A stretch of DNA of 64,000 nucleotides from Hominiventricola aquisgranensis (GTDB lineage: Bacteria > Bacillota > Clostridia > Lachnospirales > Lachnospiraceae). The stretch covers positions 1 through 64,000 of the forward strand of contig NZ_JBBMFC010000017.1 of NCBI RefSeq assembly GCF_040096225.1, written 5' to 3'. The position numbers and the translations under genes are program-made. Of the stretch, positions 7,992 through 16,019 are shown one piece after another (within the stretch, counting starts at the first letter, position 1; every line of letters starts with the position of its first letter). Under the pieces are notes generated by a model that had not been told where the DNA came from, made no database searches, and saw only the letters and a program-made list of their open reading frames with translations.

Positions 7992-8684
7992 ATGAAAGAA
8001 AAACTAAATGAGCCTATTTACACACTAACAGGAACCGTTATACATGGCCGAGGTATTGGAAAGCATGTGGGGACACCTACCGCGAACATAGCAATCGAAA
8101 AAAAAGATTTTTTGCCAAAGACAGGAGTATATGTGGCAGATATTCTTTTAGGCGATAAGAGATATTACGGTGTTACCCACATTGGGACGCGCCCTACACT
8201 TGATAATGATAGCTTTGTTTCAATCGAAACATATATTTTTGATTTTGATAAGGATATATATGGGTGTACGATAACTGTCAACCTATATAAGAAATTGAGG
8301 GAAGTCAGAAAATTCAATGAATTATCCTTGCTGCTTGAACAAATTGCGAATGACCGGACAATGGCACAAGAATTTTGGGGATTAAAGCAAACAAATCACA
8401 CCTTACACATTGATGTTAACCGGCATTGTGTAATATTAGAACAGCAGGAAGTTTATTTATCAACAAACGAATTTGAAGTCCTTTATCTGTTACTGCAATC
8501 TCCTCAAACTGCATTCACAAAAGAACAGATTTATGAACAGATTTGGCATGAACCCACAAATAACCATTTGCATGCAGTAGAAAACACGATTTTTCAAATA
8601 CGAAAAAGGCTAAAGCCATATTGCATGGGACACGAGTATATAAAAACAGTAATTGGCTATGGTTATAAATTCAATTCCGAGTAA
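7992..8684 (+). CDS. Riboflavin kinase domain fused to an OmpR-type winged helix
   Basis: About 230 aa with two domains. Residues about 8-125 are a flavokinase domain: GTVIHGRGIGKHVGTPTANI contains the PTAN metal/ATP motif, then GVYVADI, GVTHIGTRPTLD and ETYIFDFDKDIYG, where the catalytic glutamate of RibF-type kinases resides. The FAD-synthetase half of bacterial RibF is absent. Residues about 138-230 form a winged helix (LSTNEFEVLYLLLQSP, TKEQIYEQIW, IFQIRKRLKP, GYGYKFNSE) related to the stand-alone winged-helix proteins nearby. It is co-transcribed with the RibU-like gene below an FMN riboswitch. The start could be 7992 or 7980 (ATGA overlap). Archaeal RbkR combines HTH and kinase in the opposite order. 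A flavin-responsive regulator-enzyme is plausible but inferred. Confidence 0.88.
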   Translation: MKEKLNEPIYTLTGTVIHGRGIGKHVGTPTANIAIEKKDFLPKTGVYVADILLGDKRYYGVTHIGTRPTLDNDSFVSIETYIFDFDKDIYGCTITVNLYKKLREVRKFNELSLLLEQIANDRTMAQEFWGLKQTNHTLHIDVNRHCVILEQQEVYLSTNEFEVLYLLLQSPQTAFTKEQIYEQIWHEPTNNHLHAVENTIFQIRKRLKPYCMGHEYIKTVIGYGYKFNSE

Positions 8685-8854
8685 GGTGGTAAACACAAGA
8701 GCAAATAGCGCCATTCTCAAAATTTTGAAGTCTTCGTGTTCAGCAACCTTTTATAAACAGAAACGGCTCTGATACTATCCCCCAGTTCATTTAGGTTTCA
8801 CCAAAAACAAGACCACTGCTTATTCATATAGAGAGAAGAAAGGATGTGAACAAT

Positions 8855-9280
8855 ATGGGCAAATTTTTAATATTATCCGTTGCAGACCATGAAGAACACA
8901 TACTCAATAAAATTATGGAAGCCCTTGCAGACGAACCAGAGCTTGACCATATTGCTCTCCCACTCTCGGATGACACTCTCCCCTTTCCGGAGCTTGAGAT
9001 TCGCCTGAAGGAGCAGGCAGTATTCTGCAGAGGTCAACTTGTTACACTAACTCATCATGAGTTTGCTGTCCTTGCTTATCTGGCTCGCCATCCTGGCTGG
9101 GTCTTTTCTGCCAGCCAAATCTATGAGGCTGTGTGGGCTGCGGACGGTGAACACTGCGGTACCGCTGTTGCCAGTGTAATCGGTCAGATCCGTCGCAAGT
9201 TGACACCGGATACGCCGAAGGGCGGTTATATCCGGACTGTACTGGGCAGCGGATATAAATTTAACAGTTCTCCATTTTAA
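8855..9280 (+). CDS. Receiver-less winged-helix protein, copy 2
   Basis: A 141-aa paralogue of the protein at 5417, with the same N-terminus (MGKFLILSVADHEEHILNKI) and C-terminal winged helix ending GSGYKFNSSPF before a normal stop. Copies 1 and 2 share orientation and bracket the flavin cassette. The start is ATG 8855; AAGGATGTG lies upstream, and a GTG at 8846 is a less likely start. A strong bidirectional terminator follows. Predicted DNA-binding function; target unknown. Confidence 0.87.
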   Translation: MGKFLILSVADHEEHILNKIMEALADEPELDHIALPLSDDTLPFPELEIRLKEQAVFCRGQLVTLTHHEFAVLAYLARHPGWVFSASQIYEAVWAADGEHCGTAVASVIGQIRRKLTPDTPKGGYIRTVLGSGYKFNSSPF

Positions 9281-9288
9281 GTCAGCAA

Positions 9289-9325
9289 GAAAGGCTCCGA
9301 GGCCATAATGATCTCGGAGCCTTTC
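9289..9325. terminator. Bidirectional terminator between convergent genes
   Basis: GAAAGGCTCCGAG (9289-9301) pairs perfectly with CTCGGAGCCTTTC (9313-9325) around an 11-nt loop. It lies between the stops of convergent genes at 9280 and 9334. Confidence 0.85.
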
Positions 9326-9333
9326 TCATTGAC

Positions 9334-9516
9334 TTAAATCTTAAACAACTTAATCGCCTTCAACAAAATAATGCTCAATTCCTGGTACAAATCCTCATCC
9401 AGCACACCATCAATAATGGCATACTTGAGCAGCAATGGTCGATACATCTGCAAAATCGTCGTAATGGCATCCTCGTTTCCCGCCTTGGCGCTGAGAAGCA
9501 GACATTCAAAATTCAT
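9334..9516 (-). CDS. Small helix-turn-helix protein (Tn916-type accessory regulator)
   Basis: A 60-aa protein resembling the short HTH proteins beside sigma-like genes in Tn916-family elements: AKAGNEDAITTILQMYRPLL then DEDLYQELSIILLKAIKLF. The start follows AAGGAGGTG and overlaps the upstream sigma-like gene by 4 bp. Such pairs are thought to regulate element transfer functions; that role is inferred here from family and pairing. Confidence 0.8.
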   Translation of the reverse strand: MNFECLLLSAKAGNEDAITTILQMYRPLLLKYAIIDGVLDEDLYQELSIILLKAIKLFKI

Positions 9517-9920
9517 CTCTTGTCACCTCCTTCAATGCTCTTTCTGATTTTCTGAATCGTCCTATAGTAAAGCGCAGCTGCCCCTTTGTAGGACAGTTCA
9601 AACTTTACTCCCAGAGTTTCAAAATCTTCTTCCTCCAGCGTTCGAGCCAGAAAGATCTGGCGCTCCCGTTCATTGAGTTTCTGAAGTGCCTCCAGAAGCG
9701 CTCCATTTTCAATGACATCCATAAGCGGCAATTTGTCTAAAACCACTTCCTCTGAGCTTGGTTCGGACTCATAGACCACTTCCACAGTACTCTCTATACT
9801 GCTGCGCTTATAAAGCTGGATCAAATAATCTTTTCTGCGGCGCTTGACCGCCGAAACTAAATATGCTGTAAACCTGAATTGCAGGTCATCTTCTGCCTGT
9901 CCATTGTTCCGTTGCCACAT
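9513..9920 (-). CDS. Sigma-70-like regulatory protein of the element
   Basis: A 135-aa protein with a region-2-like start (FRFTAYLVSAVKRRRKDYLIQLYKR) and a C-terminal region-4-like helix-turn-helix (LQKLNERERQIFLARTLEEEDFETLGVKFELSYKGAAALYYRTIQKIRK). Similar truncated sigma-like proteins regulate Tn916-type conjugative elements. I chose ATG 9920 (MWQRNNG) because GGAGGT precedes it; the open frame extends further upstream without support. It is translationally coupled to the small HTH gene downstream. Confidence 0.82.
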   Translation of the reverse strand: MWQRNNGQAEDDLQFRFTAYLVSAVKRRRKDYLIQLYKRSSIESTVEVVYESEPSSEEVVLDKLPLMDVIENGALLEALQKLNERERQIFLARTLEEEDFETLGVKFELSYKGAAALYYRTIQKIRKSIEGGDKR

Positions 9921-10064
9921 GGCTTTACCTCCAAAAGTCTCAAGAATTTCTATGAATTTCCTGAGCTTCTGGCGGTGACCTGCACCGGACAAAACCTGGC
10001 TGTGATAAACAAAAACAGCCAGCTTTGTACCAATGGACAAAACCAGCTGTTCCCTGAATTGCTG

Positions 10065-10219
10065 CATCGAGCAGTTCAATAGATACCATCCGAGCAGGTG
10101 GAGGTTTTTCCTTATGTGGAGAAAACTCTCTCGTCCTGCCTCGACGATATACCCCTATTGAGAGCCGTTCATGAAAAGCCGTGTGTCCTGGAGTTATGAA
10201 AGCAATGAACTGCTCGATG
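10065..10219. repeat. 14-bp inverted repeat, 127-bp spacer
   Basis: CATCGAGCAGTTCA (10065-10078) and its exact complement TGAACTGCTCGATG (10206-10219) face each other in the non-coding stretch 9921-10644. Two tight palindromes follow. Function unknown; a recombination, origin or transfer site is possible. Confidence 0.5.
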
Positions 10220-10255
10220 TTGTGGAATCCTTTTTCCATAACATCGTTACTCCCT

Positions 10256-10332
10256 GTCCGCAGTTATGCGGACGGCACACAGGCGGCCTGCATCATCCCC
10301 TTTCTTTCGCGATATGGCAGCGCAACGCTGCC
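10256..10332. other. Cluster of compact palindromes
   Basis: Hairpins GTCCGCA-GTTA-TGCGGAC (10256-10273), CAGGC-G-GCCTG (near 10280) and GGCAGCG-CAA-CGCTGCC (10316-10332) lie within 80 bp. No T tract follows, so they are not ordinary terminators. No gene is seen between 9921 and 10706. Single-strand origin, transfer origin or protein-binding sites are possibilities. Confidence 0.5.
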
Positions 10333-10644
10333 GCCCTGCTGATAATTGTTAAATTGTGAAATAATACTTTTTTCAAATGCTATTCCAACTATTCTATGAA
10401 TCTATGAAATTAAAACAAAAGGCGGCCTTCATCCTTATTGTCAGGATAAAGACCACCCTCTTCTTCCGATTTTCATTGGGTACTGTACTGATCTCATCCC
10501 CCCACCTCCACTTATCGAGTTTTCATTGGTTTTGGGATCACTGCCATAATTACAGTGTAACTGACAGTTTTCGGAAACTTTTGGAGTAGCATTGGAGTCG
10601 CTTTCGAGTAAAAAGAAAATCATTCGACATTATATGACAAAACA

Positions 10645-10700
10645 GGCTCTAAAACGGACACACTGCTTTTCAACCTCTCTCAGTGTCCCGCTTTAGAGCC
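10645..10700 (-). terminator. Terminator after the SLOG gene
   Basis: A long imperfect stem pairs GGCTCTAAAACGGACACACTG with CAGTGTCCCGCTTTAGAGCC. It lies just after the SLOG gene stop at 10707 on the minus strand. Confidence 0.75.
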
Positions 10701-10706
10701 CTTCCT

Positions 10707-11255
10707 TTATTTTTTAGTTATATCTTCCTCTGTTACCTGGGCTGTATCTGGATGGATATAAATGATCTGGAGTCCTTTCTTCTTGGCATAGTTGACCGTC
10801 TGCTGGGTTCCGGACCGCATATTGTGTGCATTATCATAGACAGCTATCATATGCCCGGCCTGCTCCACCATATAGTAATTGCGTTTCTTATAGCTTTCGC
10901 TTGAGGGCATTTCGCCCAGCACTAAGACCTTCTCAGCATATCTGCAAATAAAATCCATCCTCTTTCGGTGCCAGTCATCCCAGTCTGCATTGTAACCCTC
11001 AAAAGGGAGAGCCAGACACAATTCCACATCTTGATACGCTTGCTGCTCTTTCATACGTAGCAGGAGCTCCGCTGCCCACATATCAACGCCCATTGCTCCT
11101 CCAACCCAAAAGCATCGTACTCCCTGATGATAGAGTCGTATGAGTTGCTCCTGCAGACACTTTTTAATCCGTTGGCAGCGTTTATCCTTTTCATTATATT
11201 TGAACTTAAATCTGGTCGGTCTGTGACCTGTAATCACACACGAAAAACTGTTCAT
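10707..11255 (-). CDS. SLOG-family protein (DUF1273/YpsA-like)
   Basis: A 182-aa Rossmann-like protein. It begins with CVITGHRPTRF, continues with GVRCFWVGGAMGVDMWAAELLL (the glycine-rich SLOG signature) and contains LALPFEGYNADW and NYYMVEQAGHMIAVYDN. This matches the YpsA/DUF1273 branch of the SLOG superfamily, which binds nucleotide-like ligands. Such genes are frequent in plasmids and conjugative elements and may act in nucleotide signalling or conflict. The start ATG 11255 follows AAAGGAG; an in-frame upstream extension lacks a site. It is divergent from the XRE regulator. Exact biochemical role unknown. Confidence 0.85.
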   Translation of the reverse strand: MNSFSCVITGHRPTRFKFKYNEKDKRCQRIKKCLQEQLIRLYHQGVRCFWVGGAMGVDMWAAELLLRMKEQQAYQDVELCLALPFEGYNADWDDWHRKRMDFICRYAEKVLVLGEMPSSESYKKRNYYMVEQAGHMIAVYDNAHNMRSGTQQTVNYAKKKGLQIIYIHPDTAQVTEEDITKK

Positions 11256-11381
11256 ATAATTCTCCTTTCCTGGCGTACTCCTCTGCATATTATACTTGCC
11301 ATGGACGAGATAAATCAACCATGACCGCTTAATAATCCATGTCATAGCGGATAAAATGTAACTATAGCATGGAGGTGACGC

Positions 11382-11711
11382 ATGGAAAATCTACTGAAAG
11401 ATATGGGTAAACGGATCTTCGACCGGAGGAAACAACTAAATATGACCCAAGAAACTCTGGCAGAGCTGGCTCATGTCACACCACAGACCATCTCCACCGC
11501 AGAATTGGGTCAAAAGGCTATGCGGCCTGAGACGATCCTCAAAGTCTGTGATGCACTTCACATCAGCACCGAGTATTTGTTGCGAGGCGTCATCACAGAA
11601 ACAGATTCCTCCCTTCTTATGGAGAAGATTTCCACACTAACACCCAAACAATACAGGCATTTTGAAGATATTTTAGACAGTTTTATCGCGGCCATACAGG
11701 AAGAGGCATAG
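11382..11711 (+). CDS. XRE-family helix-turn-helix regulator
   Basis: A 109-aa protein with an N-terminal Cro/CI-type HTH (about 8-68: LGKRIFDRRKQLNMTQE region, LAELAHVTPQTISTAE, KVCDALHISTEYLL) and a C-terminal helix that may mediate dimerisation. The start follows GGAGGTGACGC. It is divergent from the SLOG gene and convergent with the ParR-like gene. Probably an element-maintenance or transfer regulator; target unknown. Confidence 0.9.
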   Translation: MENLLKDMGKRIFDRRKQLNMTQETLAELAHVTPQTISTAELGQKAMRPETILKVCDALHISTEYLLRGVITETDSSLLMEKISTLTPKQYRHFEDILDSFIAAIQEEA

Positions 11712-11741
11712 GAGCATCGCTGGCTCCCATGCCTCTTTTGA

Positions 11742-12152
11742 TTATCCCCGGCTGCGGAATGCAGACAAGGCACCAGCAATCAGTCTGCGTGTCCTATCGT
11801 CCATTTCCGAATCATCGTCCACTTCCTGTGCAGTTGAAGGCATCACAGGCGCTACGGGCCCCTCAACCAATCTGGCTGTGATCGCCTGCTCTTTTGCTTT
11901 TTCCTGTCCCATACCTTCCTGCCGCAAAATCTCTTTGACGATAGCCACTACCGCTTCTTTGCTGATAATAGAAGCATTTAGTGGCTGCGGCTCCTGCCCA
12001 AAGTGCTCATTATAGTAGACCACTGCATTTGCCACATATTGCGCTTTTGTGCGGGGACTCTGTAACTCCAGTAATCCAATGGCAGTCTCGTGTATGGGAT
12101 CGCCCTCATTAAAGCGCAGCGTAAACCGTCCTCGTTCTTTTTTCTCGCCCAT
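11742..12152 (-). CDS. ParR-like DNA-binding partner of the ParM-like protein
   Basis: A 136-aa protein directly after the ParM-like gene. Its N-terminus (RGRFTLRFNEGDPIHETAIGLLELQ) has the strand-helix pattern of ribbon-helix-helix ParR/CopG adaptors. The middle is helical and the C-terminus is acidic then basic (DDDSEMDDRTRRLIAGALSAFRSRG), as in ParR tails that contact ParM filaments. The start is ATG 12152, after AGGTG, 5 bp past the ParM stop region. Assignment rests on gene order and composition as much as on sequence. Confidence 0.7.
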   Translation of the reverse strand: MGEKKERGRFTLRFNEGDPIHETAIGLLELQSPRTKAQYVANAVVYYNEHFGQEPQPLNASIISKEAVVAIVKEILRQEGMGQEKAKEQAITARLVEGPVAPVMPSTAQEVDDDSEMDDRTRRLIAGALSAFRSRG

Positions 12153-12156
12153 ACCA

Positions 12157-13071
12157 TCACCTGCCTGCTGTTTCAATCCGGTACAGATACTCATAGCCAT
12201 CCGCATTTGCATTGATTTTCGGTACGAAGAATGGTGTTCCCACCTTGCCCGAAGTTTCGATCTGCCGCTTCAAAAGAATGGCGCCACCGCCTACAAATAC
12301 TACCTTGCAATATTGCAAGTCCAACATTCGCTCCCGCAGCGTGCTGAACAGGTCATTGATAAATTCCTGCGCCATCTGTTCTGTCAGCCGTATGGCTGCA
12401 TCCGGATATTGAGTCTTTTTTCCCATCAGGATAGCGTCCACATCTCCTTCATCCAACAGCAGGTCCAGCTCCGAATTCACCTTTGAACGCACCTTATTGT
12501 ACAACAGAATTACACCATTTTCTAACGAATCACAGGAGGTAAGGTCAATCTCTCCATTTTTCATCAGCAGATAGTCAGCCGTAAACCCGCCAATATCCAG
12601 AATCACCGCTTTGGGTTCCTCCACGAGCGTGTGAAGCATGGTGGCTGCTGCTGCGTAAGCCTGGGGGAAGCAGGCCGCATCTTCAATATAGATGGAATAC
12701 GGCTTCCCCTGCATCTCAAACCCTATCACTCCTCGCTGTCTGAAGTATTGTGTGAACCGTTCCACCTGGGCGCCAAAGTGTGCCGGCGGCAGTCCAACTG
12801 CCAGTTGGATACGCTGAACCTCCGAGGAATATGCCCCCCTCGCTTCAATCTCTCCAGCCAGAGCAAATAGGGTCAGGATAAAGAAGCGATCATCCTCCGT
12901 TTTATCTTTCCGATAAGGAATCCGCTCAGTAGACAGCGTATAGTAGGTATTCTGATACCTCAGCACATTCTGTCCAAAGGGACGGGTGACACTCTGCTTC
13001 AGACCGGACACAAAGGGGTTGCAATGAACCGTTTTAATTTGTTTGTTGCCATGATCAACGCCAATAAGCAT
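12157..13071 (-). CDS. ParM/StbA-like actin-family plasmid segregation protein
   Basis: A 304-aa actin-like ATPase. Phosphate 1 is MLIGVDHGNKQIK, phosphate 2 is AVILDIGGFTADYLLMKNG, and the adenosine motif is VVFVGGGAILL, all in actin-fold order and at the length of ParM/Alp proteins. It polymerises in family members to push sister copies apart. Its presence suggests the element is maintained as a circle for part of its life. The start at 13071 follows AAAGGAGG. Two 8-bp repeats (ACGCCTAT at 13109 and 13120) lie upstream and could be part of the centromere/operator. Confidence 0.88.
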   Translation of the reverse strand: MLIGVDHGNKQIKTVHCNPFVSGLKQSVTRPFGQNVLRYQNTYYTLSTERIPYRKDKTEDDRFFILTLFALAGEIEARGAYSSEVQRIQLAVGLPPAHFGAQVERFTQYFRQRGVIGFEMQGKPYSIYIEDAACFPQAYAAAATMLHTLVEEPKAVILDIGGFTADYLLMKNGEIDLTSCDSLENGVILLYNKVRSKVNSELDLLLDEGDVDAILMGKKTQYPDAAIRLTEQMAQEFINDLFSTLRERMLDLQYCKVVFVGGGAILLKRQIETSGKVGTPFFVPKINANADGYEYLYRIETAGR

Positions 13072-13108
13072 ATGTAATGCCTCCTTTTTGCTTTATACAT
13101 ATCCTTTA

Positions 13109-13127
13109 CGCCTATATGACGCCTATT
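13109..13127. repeat. Direct repeats upstream of parM-like gene (candidate parC/operator)
   Basis: ACGCCTAT occurs at 13109-13116 and 13120-13127, an 11-bp period, about 40 bp upstream of the ParM-like start. Short direct repeats at this position are typical of ParR-binding centromeres that also act as operators, though two copies are few. Confidence 0.4.
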
Positions 13128-13156
13128 CTCAACAATCACACACTATTTTCTAAAAA

Positions 13157-13195
13157 CAAAAAGCAGGAGACCCATCATAAAGGTTTCCCGCTTTT
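13157..13195 (-). terminator. Terminator after winged-helix copy 3
   Basis: On the minus strand AAAAGCGGGAAACC pairs with GGTCTCCTGCTTTT (one mismatch and a wobble), followed by TTTTTGTTTTT. It lies 40 bp after the stop of copy 3. Confidence 0.75.
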
Positions 13196-13237
13196 GGCTG
13201 CTTCATAATGTGCGCAGCTAATATATATTTGATTGTT

Positions 13238-13672
13238 CTATTCTGCCATACCCTGCGGAACTTCAAATTTGTATCCGCTCCCCAAAACAGTACGGATATA
13301 ACCCGCTTTCGGCATATCCGGTGTCAGTTTTCTGCGGATCTGACCAATGACGCTGGCAACGGCTGTTCCGCAGTTTTCACCATCCTCACCCCATACTTCT
13401 TCATAAATCTGCCCGGCAGAAAATACCCAGGACGGGTGGTTTGCCAAGTATACCAATGTCGCAAATTCCCGATGGGTCATAGAAATTAACTCGCCGTTTC
13501 GGTGTACCGTTCTCTCCTTCAAGCGAAGCTCCAATCCCGGAAAAACAAGAGTATTACAAGGATGAGATGACACAATATGGTCAAATCCTGGCTCGGCTGC
13601 AATAATCTCCATAATTCTGCTAAGTATGTATTCTTCATGGTCTGTTACCGACAATACAAAGATTTTTCCCAT
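13238..13672 (-). CDS. Receiver-less winged-helix protein, copy 3
   Basis: A 144-aa member of the same family as the genes at 5417, 8855 and 33502. It has the N-terminal MGKIFVLSVTDHEEYILSRI, no receiver aspartate, and a winged helix with LISMTHREFATLVYLANHP, SAGQIYEEVWGEDGENCG and GSGYKFEVPQG. It is close to copy 4 in DNA as well as protein, and both lie on the minus strand at the two ends of the 13.7-33.5 kb resistance block. The start follows GGAGG-type sequence (GGGAGGGAC). Function beyond DNA binding unknown. Confidence 0.87.
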   Translation of the reverse strand: MGKIFVLSVTDHEEYILSRIMEIIAAEPGFDHIVSSHPCNTLVFPGLELRLKERTVHRNGELISMTHREFATLVYLANHPSWVFSAGQIYEEVWGEDGENCGTAVASVIGQIRRKLTPDMPKAGYIRTVLGSGYKFEVPQGMAE

Positions 13673-13727
13673 ATGTCCCTCCCTTATTCATAATTAGAAT
13701 GCTGATACCCTGCAGCCAATATAAAGT

Positions 13728-13892
13728 TTACTTGTTTATTTCAGTAATAACGACTGTTCCGTTTTTATCCAGCAAAGGGGTAATCCCCGTATCATGGACA
13801 AGGTAGTTTACACCTGTTTCGGTGTCTACAACAATACTCAAGGAAGTTCCCTGTGTATAGATTGTTTCAAAGCGCTTTTCTTTGTTTGCCAT
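13728..13892 (-). CDS. Small DUF6440-like protein
   Basis: A 54-aa protein. It begins MANKEKRFETIYTQG and contains VVDTETGVNYLVH and GITPLLDKNGTVVIT, the layout of DUF6440 small proteins. It has no signal peptide or membrane segment. The start is ATG 13892, with GGAG upstream at good spacing. It sits below one of the shared activator-type promoters (13948-13982), so it belongs to the same regulon as module 3. Function unknown. Confidence 0.75.
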   Translation of the reverse strand: MANKEKRFETIYTQGTSLSIVVDTETGVNYLVHDTGITPLLDKNGTVVITEINK

Positions 13893-13947
13893 AGTAATCC
13901 ACTCCTTTGCATAGTGTAAGGTATCAGCATTTCTAATTTATTACTCT

Positions 13948-13982
13948 ATGATAAAGGCCAAATGTTGCAAAAATCTCCTAAT
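13948..13982 (-). promoter_or_regulatory. Shared activator-type promoter (DUF6440-like gene)
   Basis: On the minus strand: TTAGGAGATTTTTGCA, ACATTT, a 6-nt gap and TATCAT. This matches the boxes at 28086, 31050, 31421 and 33273. Confidence 0.6.
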
Positions 13983-14042
13983 CGCTTTCTTTTTCGGCAA
14001 GAAAACAGGCGGAATTGCTTCATTTTTGTAGCAATTCAATTT

Positions 14043-16007
14043 TCATCTCATTTCAGGCCGAAGAATAACCCGTTTGAATAAGAACATTGTTGCACCAAAA
14101 TAGGTCAGGTAGATTGCACAGAATAGCAGAATCGTCACCAGACCATAAAGAGGTACAAGTCCCTGCTGCAAGATTGCTTCTCCGAAAAAGAACTGTGCCC
14201 CTGTGATCAGCAAAACCGTCAGTAAAAGAGGGAATAGCAGTGGGATCAAAAAGACTGTGGACAGTTCCCTGCGGATCAGGGAAGCCTGCCTGCGGCCCGG
14301 TACACCCAAACGGTCAATGACTGCATAATTCTTCTGGTTTTTGTCTATGGCAGAAAGCTGCTCAAATGCAAGAACCGAGCAGGATAGAATGATAAAAATA
14401 ATGCTTAAATACAATCCGCAGAACGAAATGGCTGTAAATCCAGTCAGCGAATTGGCAACGCCCCACGCCTTTACTGTAACACCCATCGTTACTTTTTCCG
14501 GGAGCTGTTGACCTGCCTGCAATTCCGGCTGCCATTTCCCACTGTTCAGGAATTGCTTCAAGTCGCTTTTCAATTCCGGGTATCCGCCATCTTCCAGTTT
14601 CATCGCCAGACGGATTTTTTCTCCGACGAATTGTGAAGCTGCTTCATCCGGCAGAACAAGTACATATCCCTTCGTTCCGGCCATTTGATACTGCTCCATC
14701 GGCTCCGTCAGAATCGGTGTCTCTGCAATAGTCAAGGTTCGACCATTTAATGTGATCTCTGGCTGCTGCTTCAAGCCCTGCCGGATTCCGTCCATATAGT
14801 TCCATGTATCACAATGAACCAAAAACTCGTTGTCGCTCATGGAAACAGGAGAAAGTCCCAAAATCTCACGCAGGTGGTTATAGTCGGACAAGGACAAGGC
14901 TTCGATCGGTTTTTCAGGAACCGCATACAGATAATAGCTCACAGAATCCTCGACTCCACAATGCTCCTCTGTAAAGGAAACGATGGAATCCATGCTGGAT
15001 TTCTCCAAAGGTGCATCAATCGCCACGCCTGCATCATAGGGATAGTAGGCTTTCATGTTGGCTTTGTAGCCTGCTCCCATTGTAAGCCCCACAAACATGG
15101 TTGCCAGGGATATGGTTAAAAGAATCGCCACCACAGCCATTGTCCGGCCAGCAGAATGGATGCGCCGCCCAATCTGCCCCAGGAAGAACAGATTTTCTTC
15201 TTTGTACTTATGGCGCAGATTTTGTTTTGCAAATCGGTGCAACAAAAGCGGAATCTGGCGATGCAGCTCGTAAACACCCACCAGAATGAGCAGGCAGGCT
15301 CCGCCAAGGTACAAAAATGCTTCATTGGTTTGTGTCTGAAGCATCCGCCCAAGCAAAATCACGCCTGCAACCATTGCAGCGATTGAGAGCAATACTACCA
15401 AAAGACTATGGCGGAATGATTTGAAACGGTATTCTTCATTCTTGCGGTTATCATACAGCAGATCGATTACTTTCTGATGCCGGATAATCTTTGCTGCTCG
15501 GAGCATCCCAAAACCATACATCAAGGCAAAAAACAAAAATGTTACTGCCCATGCCTGGAGAGAAAAGGAAACCTGATAGGTATGCGGCACCTCAAAGATA
15601 TTTTTTACCACCTGATTCAGCAAACCGGAAAGCCCTGTGCCAACCAAAGAACCAAGCAGAAAGGCCCCAGTGCCGATGATACTGTTTTCAGCAAGGAACA
15701 AATTCCGTACTGTCTTTGATTCCATGCCAATCAATTCGTAGGTTGCAAACTCCTTTTTCCGTCGTCCCAGCATAAAGCGGATCGCATAACCGATCACAAA
15801 CGAGGACATAAAAGCAACCAGAGCTGACATAAGCAGAATTCCAGTAGTCAGCATCGACATATTTTCTGCCATAGCAAGAACATCTGATGAAAAGCCCAAT
15901 GCCAAAAATGAGTACATCAATGCCGCAGTCAAGGTAAGCGTCACAAAGTAAATGATATAATCCCGCAGGCTTCTGCGAATATTTTGAATTGCTAACTTCC
16001 AGTACAT
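14043..16007 (-). CDS. BceB-like FtsX-family permease (module 2, second permease)
   Basis: A permease of about 654 aa with the BceB layout: an N-terminal helix after YWKLAIQNIRRSLRDYIIYF, helices around 50-80, 105-170, 205-250 and 285-310, a large extracytoplasmic domain (about 315-520) and three C-terminal helices. BceB-type proteins act with BceA ATPase and BceS kinase in sensing and removing peptide antibiotics such as bacitracin or lantibiotics from their lipid targets. The start is one of two adjacent ATGs (16007 or 16010). It directly follows the first permease, so this system has two BceB-like subunits with one ATPase. Confidence 0.9.
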   Translation of the reverse strand: MYWKLAIQNIRRSLRDYIIYFVTLTLTAALMYSFLALGFSSDVLAMAENMSMLTTGILLMSALVAFMSSFVIGYAIRFMLGRRKKEFATYELIGMESKTVRNLFLAENSIIGTGAFLLGSLVGTGLSGLLNQVVKNIFEVPHTYQVSFSLQAWAVTFLFFALMYGFGMLRAAKIIRHQKVIDLLYDNRKNEEYRFKSFRHSLLVVLLSIAAMVAGVILLGRMLQTQTNEAFLYLGGACLLILVGVYELHRQIPLLLHRFAKQNLRHKYKEENLFFLGQIGRRIHSAGRTMAVVAILLTISLATMFVGLTMGAGYKANMKAYYPYDAGVAIDAPLEKSSMDSIVSFTEEHCGVEDSVSYYLYAVPEKPIEALSLSDYNHLREILGLSPVSMSDNEFLVHCDTWNYMDGIRQGLKQQPEITLNGRTLTIAETPILTEPMEQYQMAGTKGYVLVLPDEAASQFVGEKIRLAMKLEDGGYPELKSDLKQFLNSGKWQPELQAGQQLPEKVTMGVTVKAWGVANSLTGFTAISFCGLYLSIIFIILSCSVLAFEQLSAIDKNQKNYAVIDRLGVPGRRQASLIRRELSTVFLIPLLFPLLLTVLLITGAQFFFGEAILQQGLVPLYGLVTILLFCAIYLTYFGATMFLFKRVILRPEMR

Positions 16008-16019
16008 CATCACACCCCC

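Noticed and set aside
10171..10359. 62-aa plus-strand frame in the gene-free stretch
   Set aside because: No ribosome site, overlaps hairpins and inverted repeats, no protein-like pattern.
10377..10640. Possible small genes on either strand
   Set aside because: Short frames only; an 18-codon frame after GGAGGTGGGG is too short to support.
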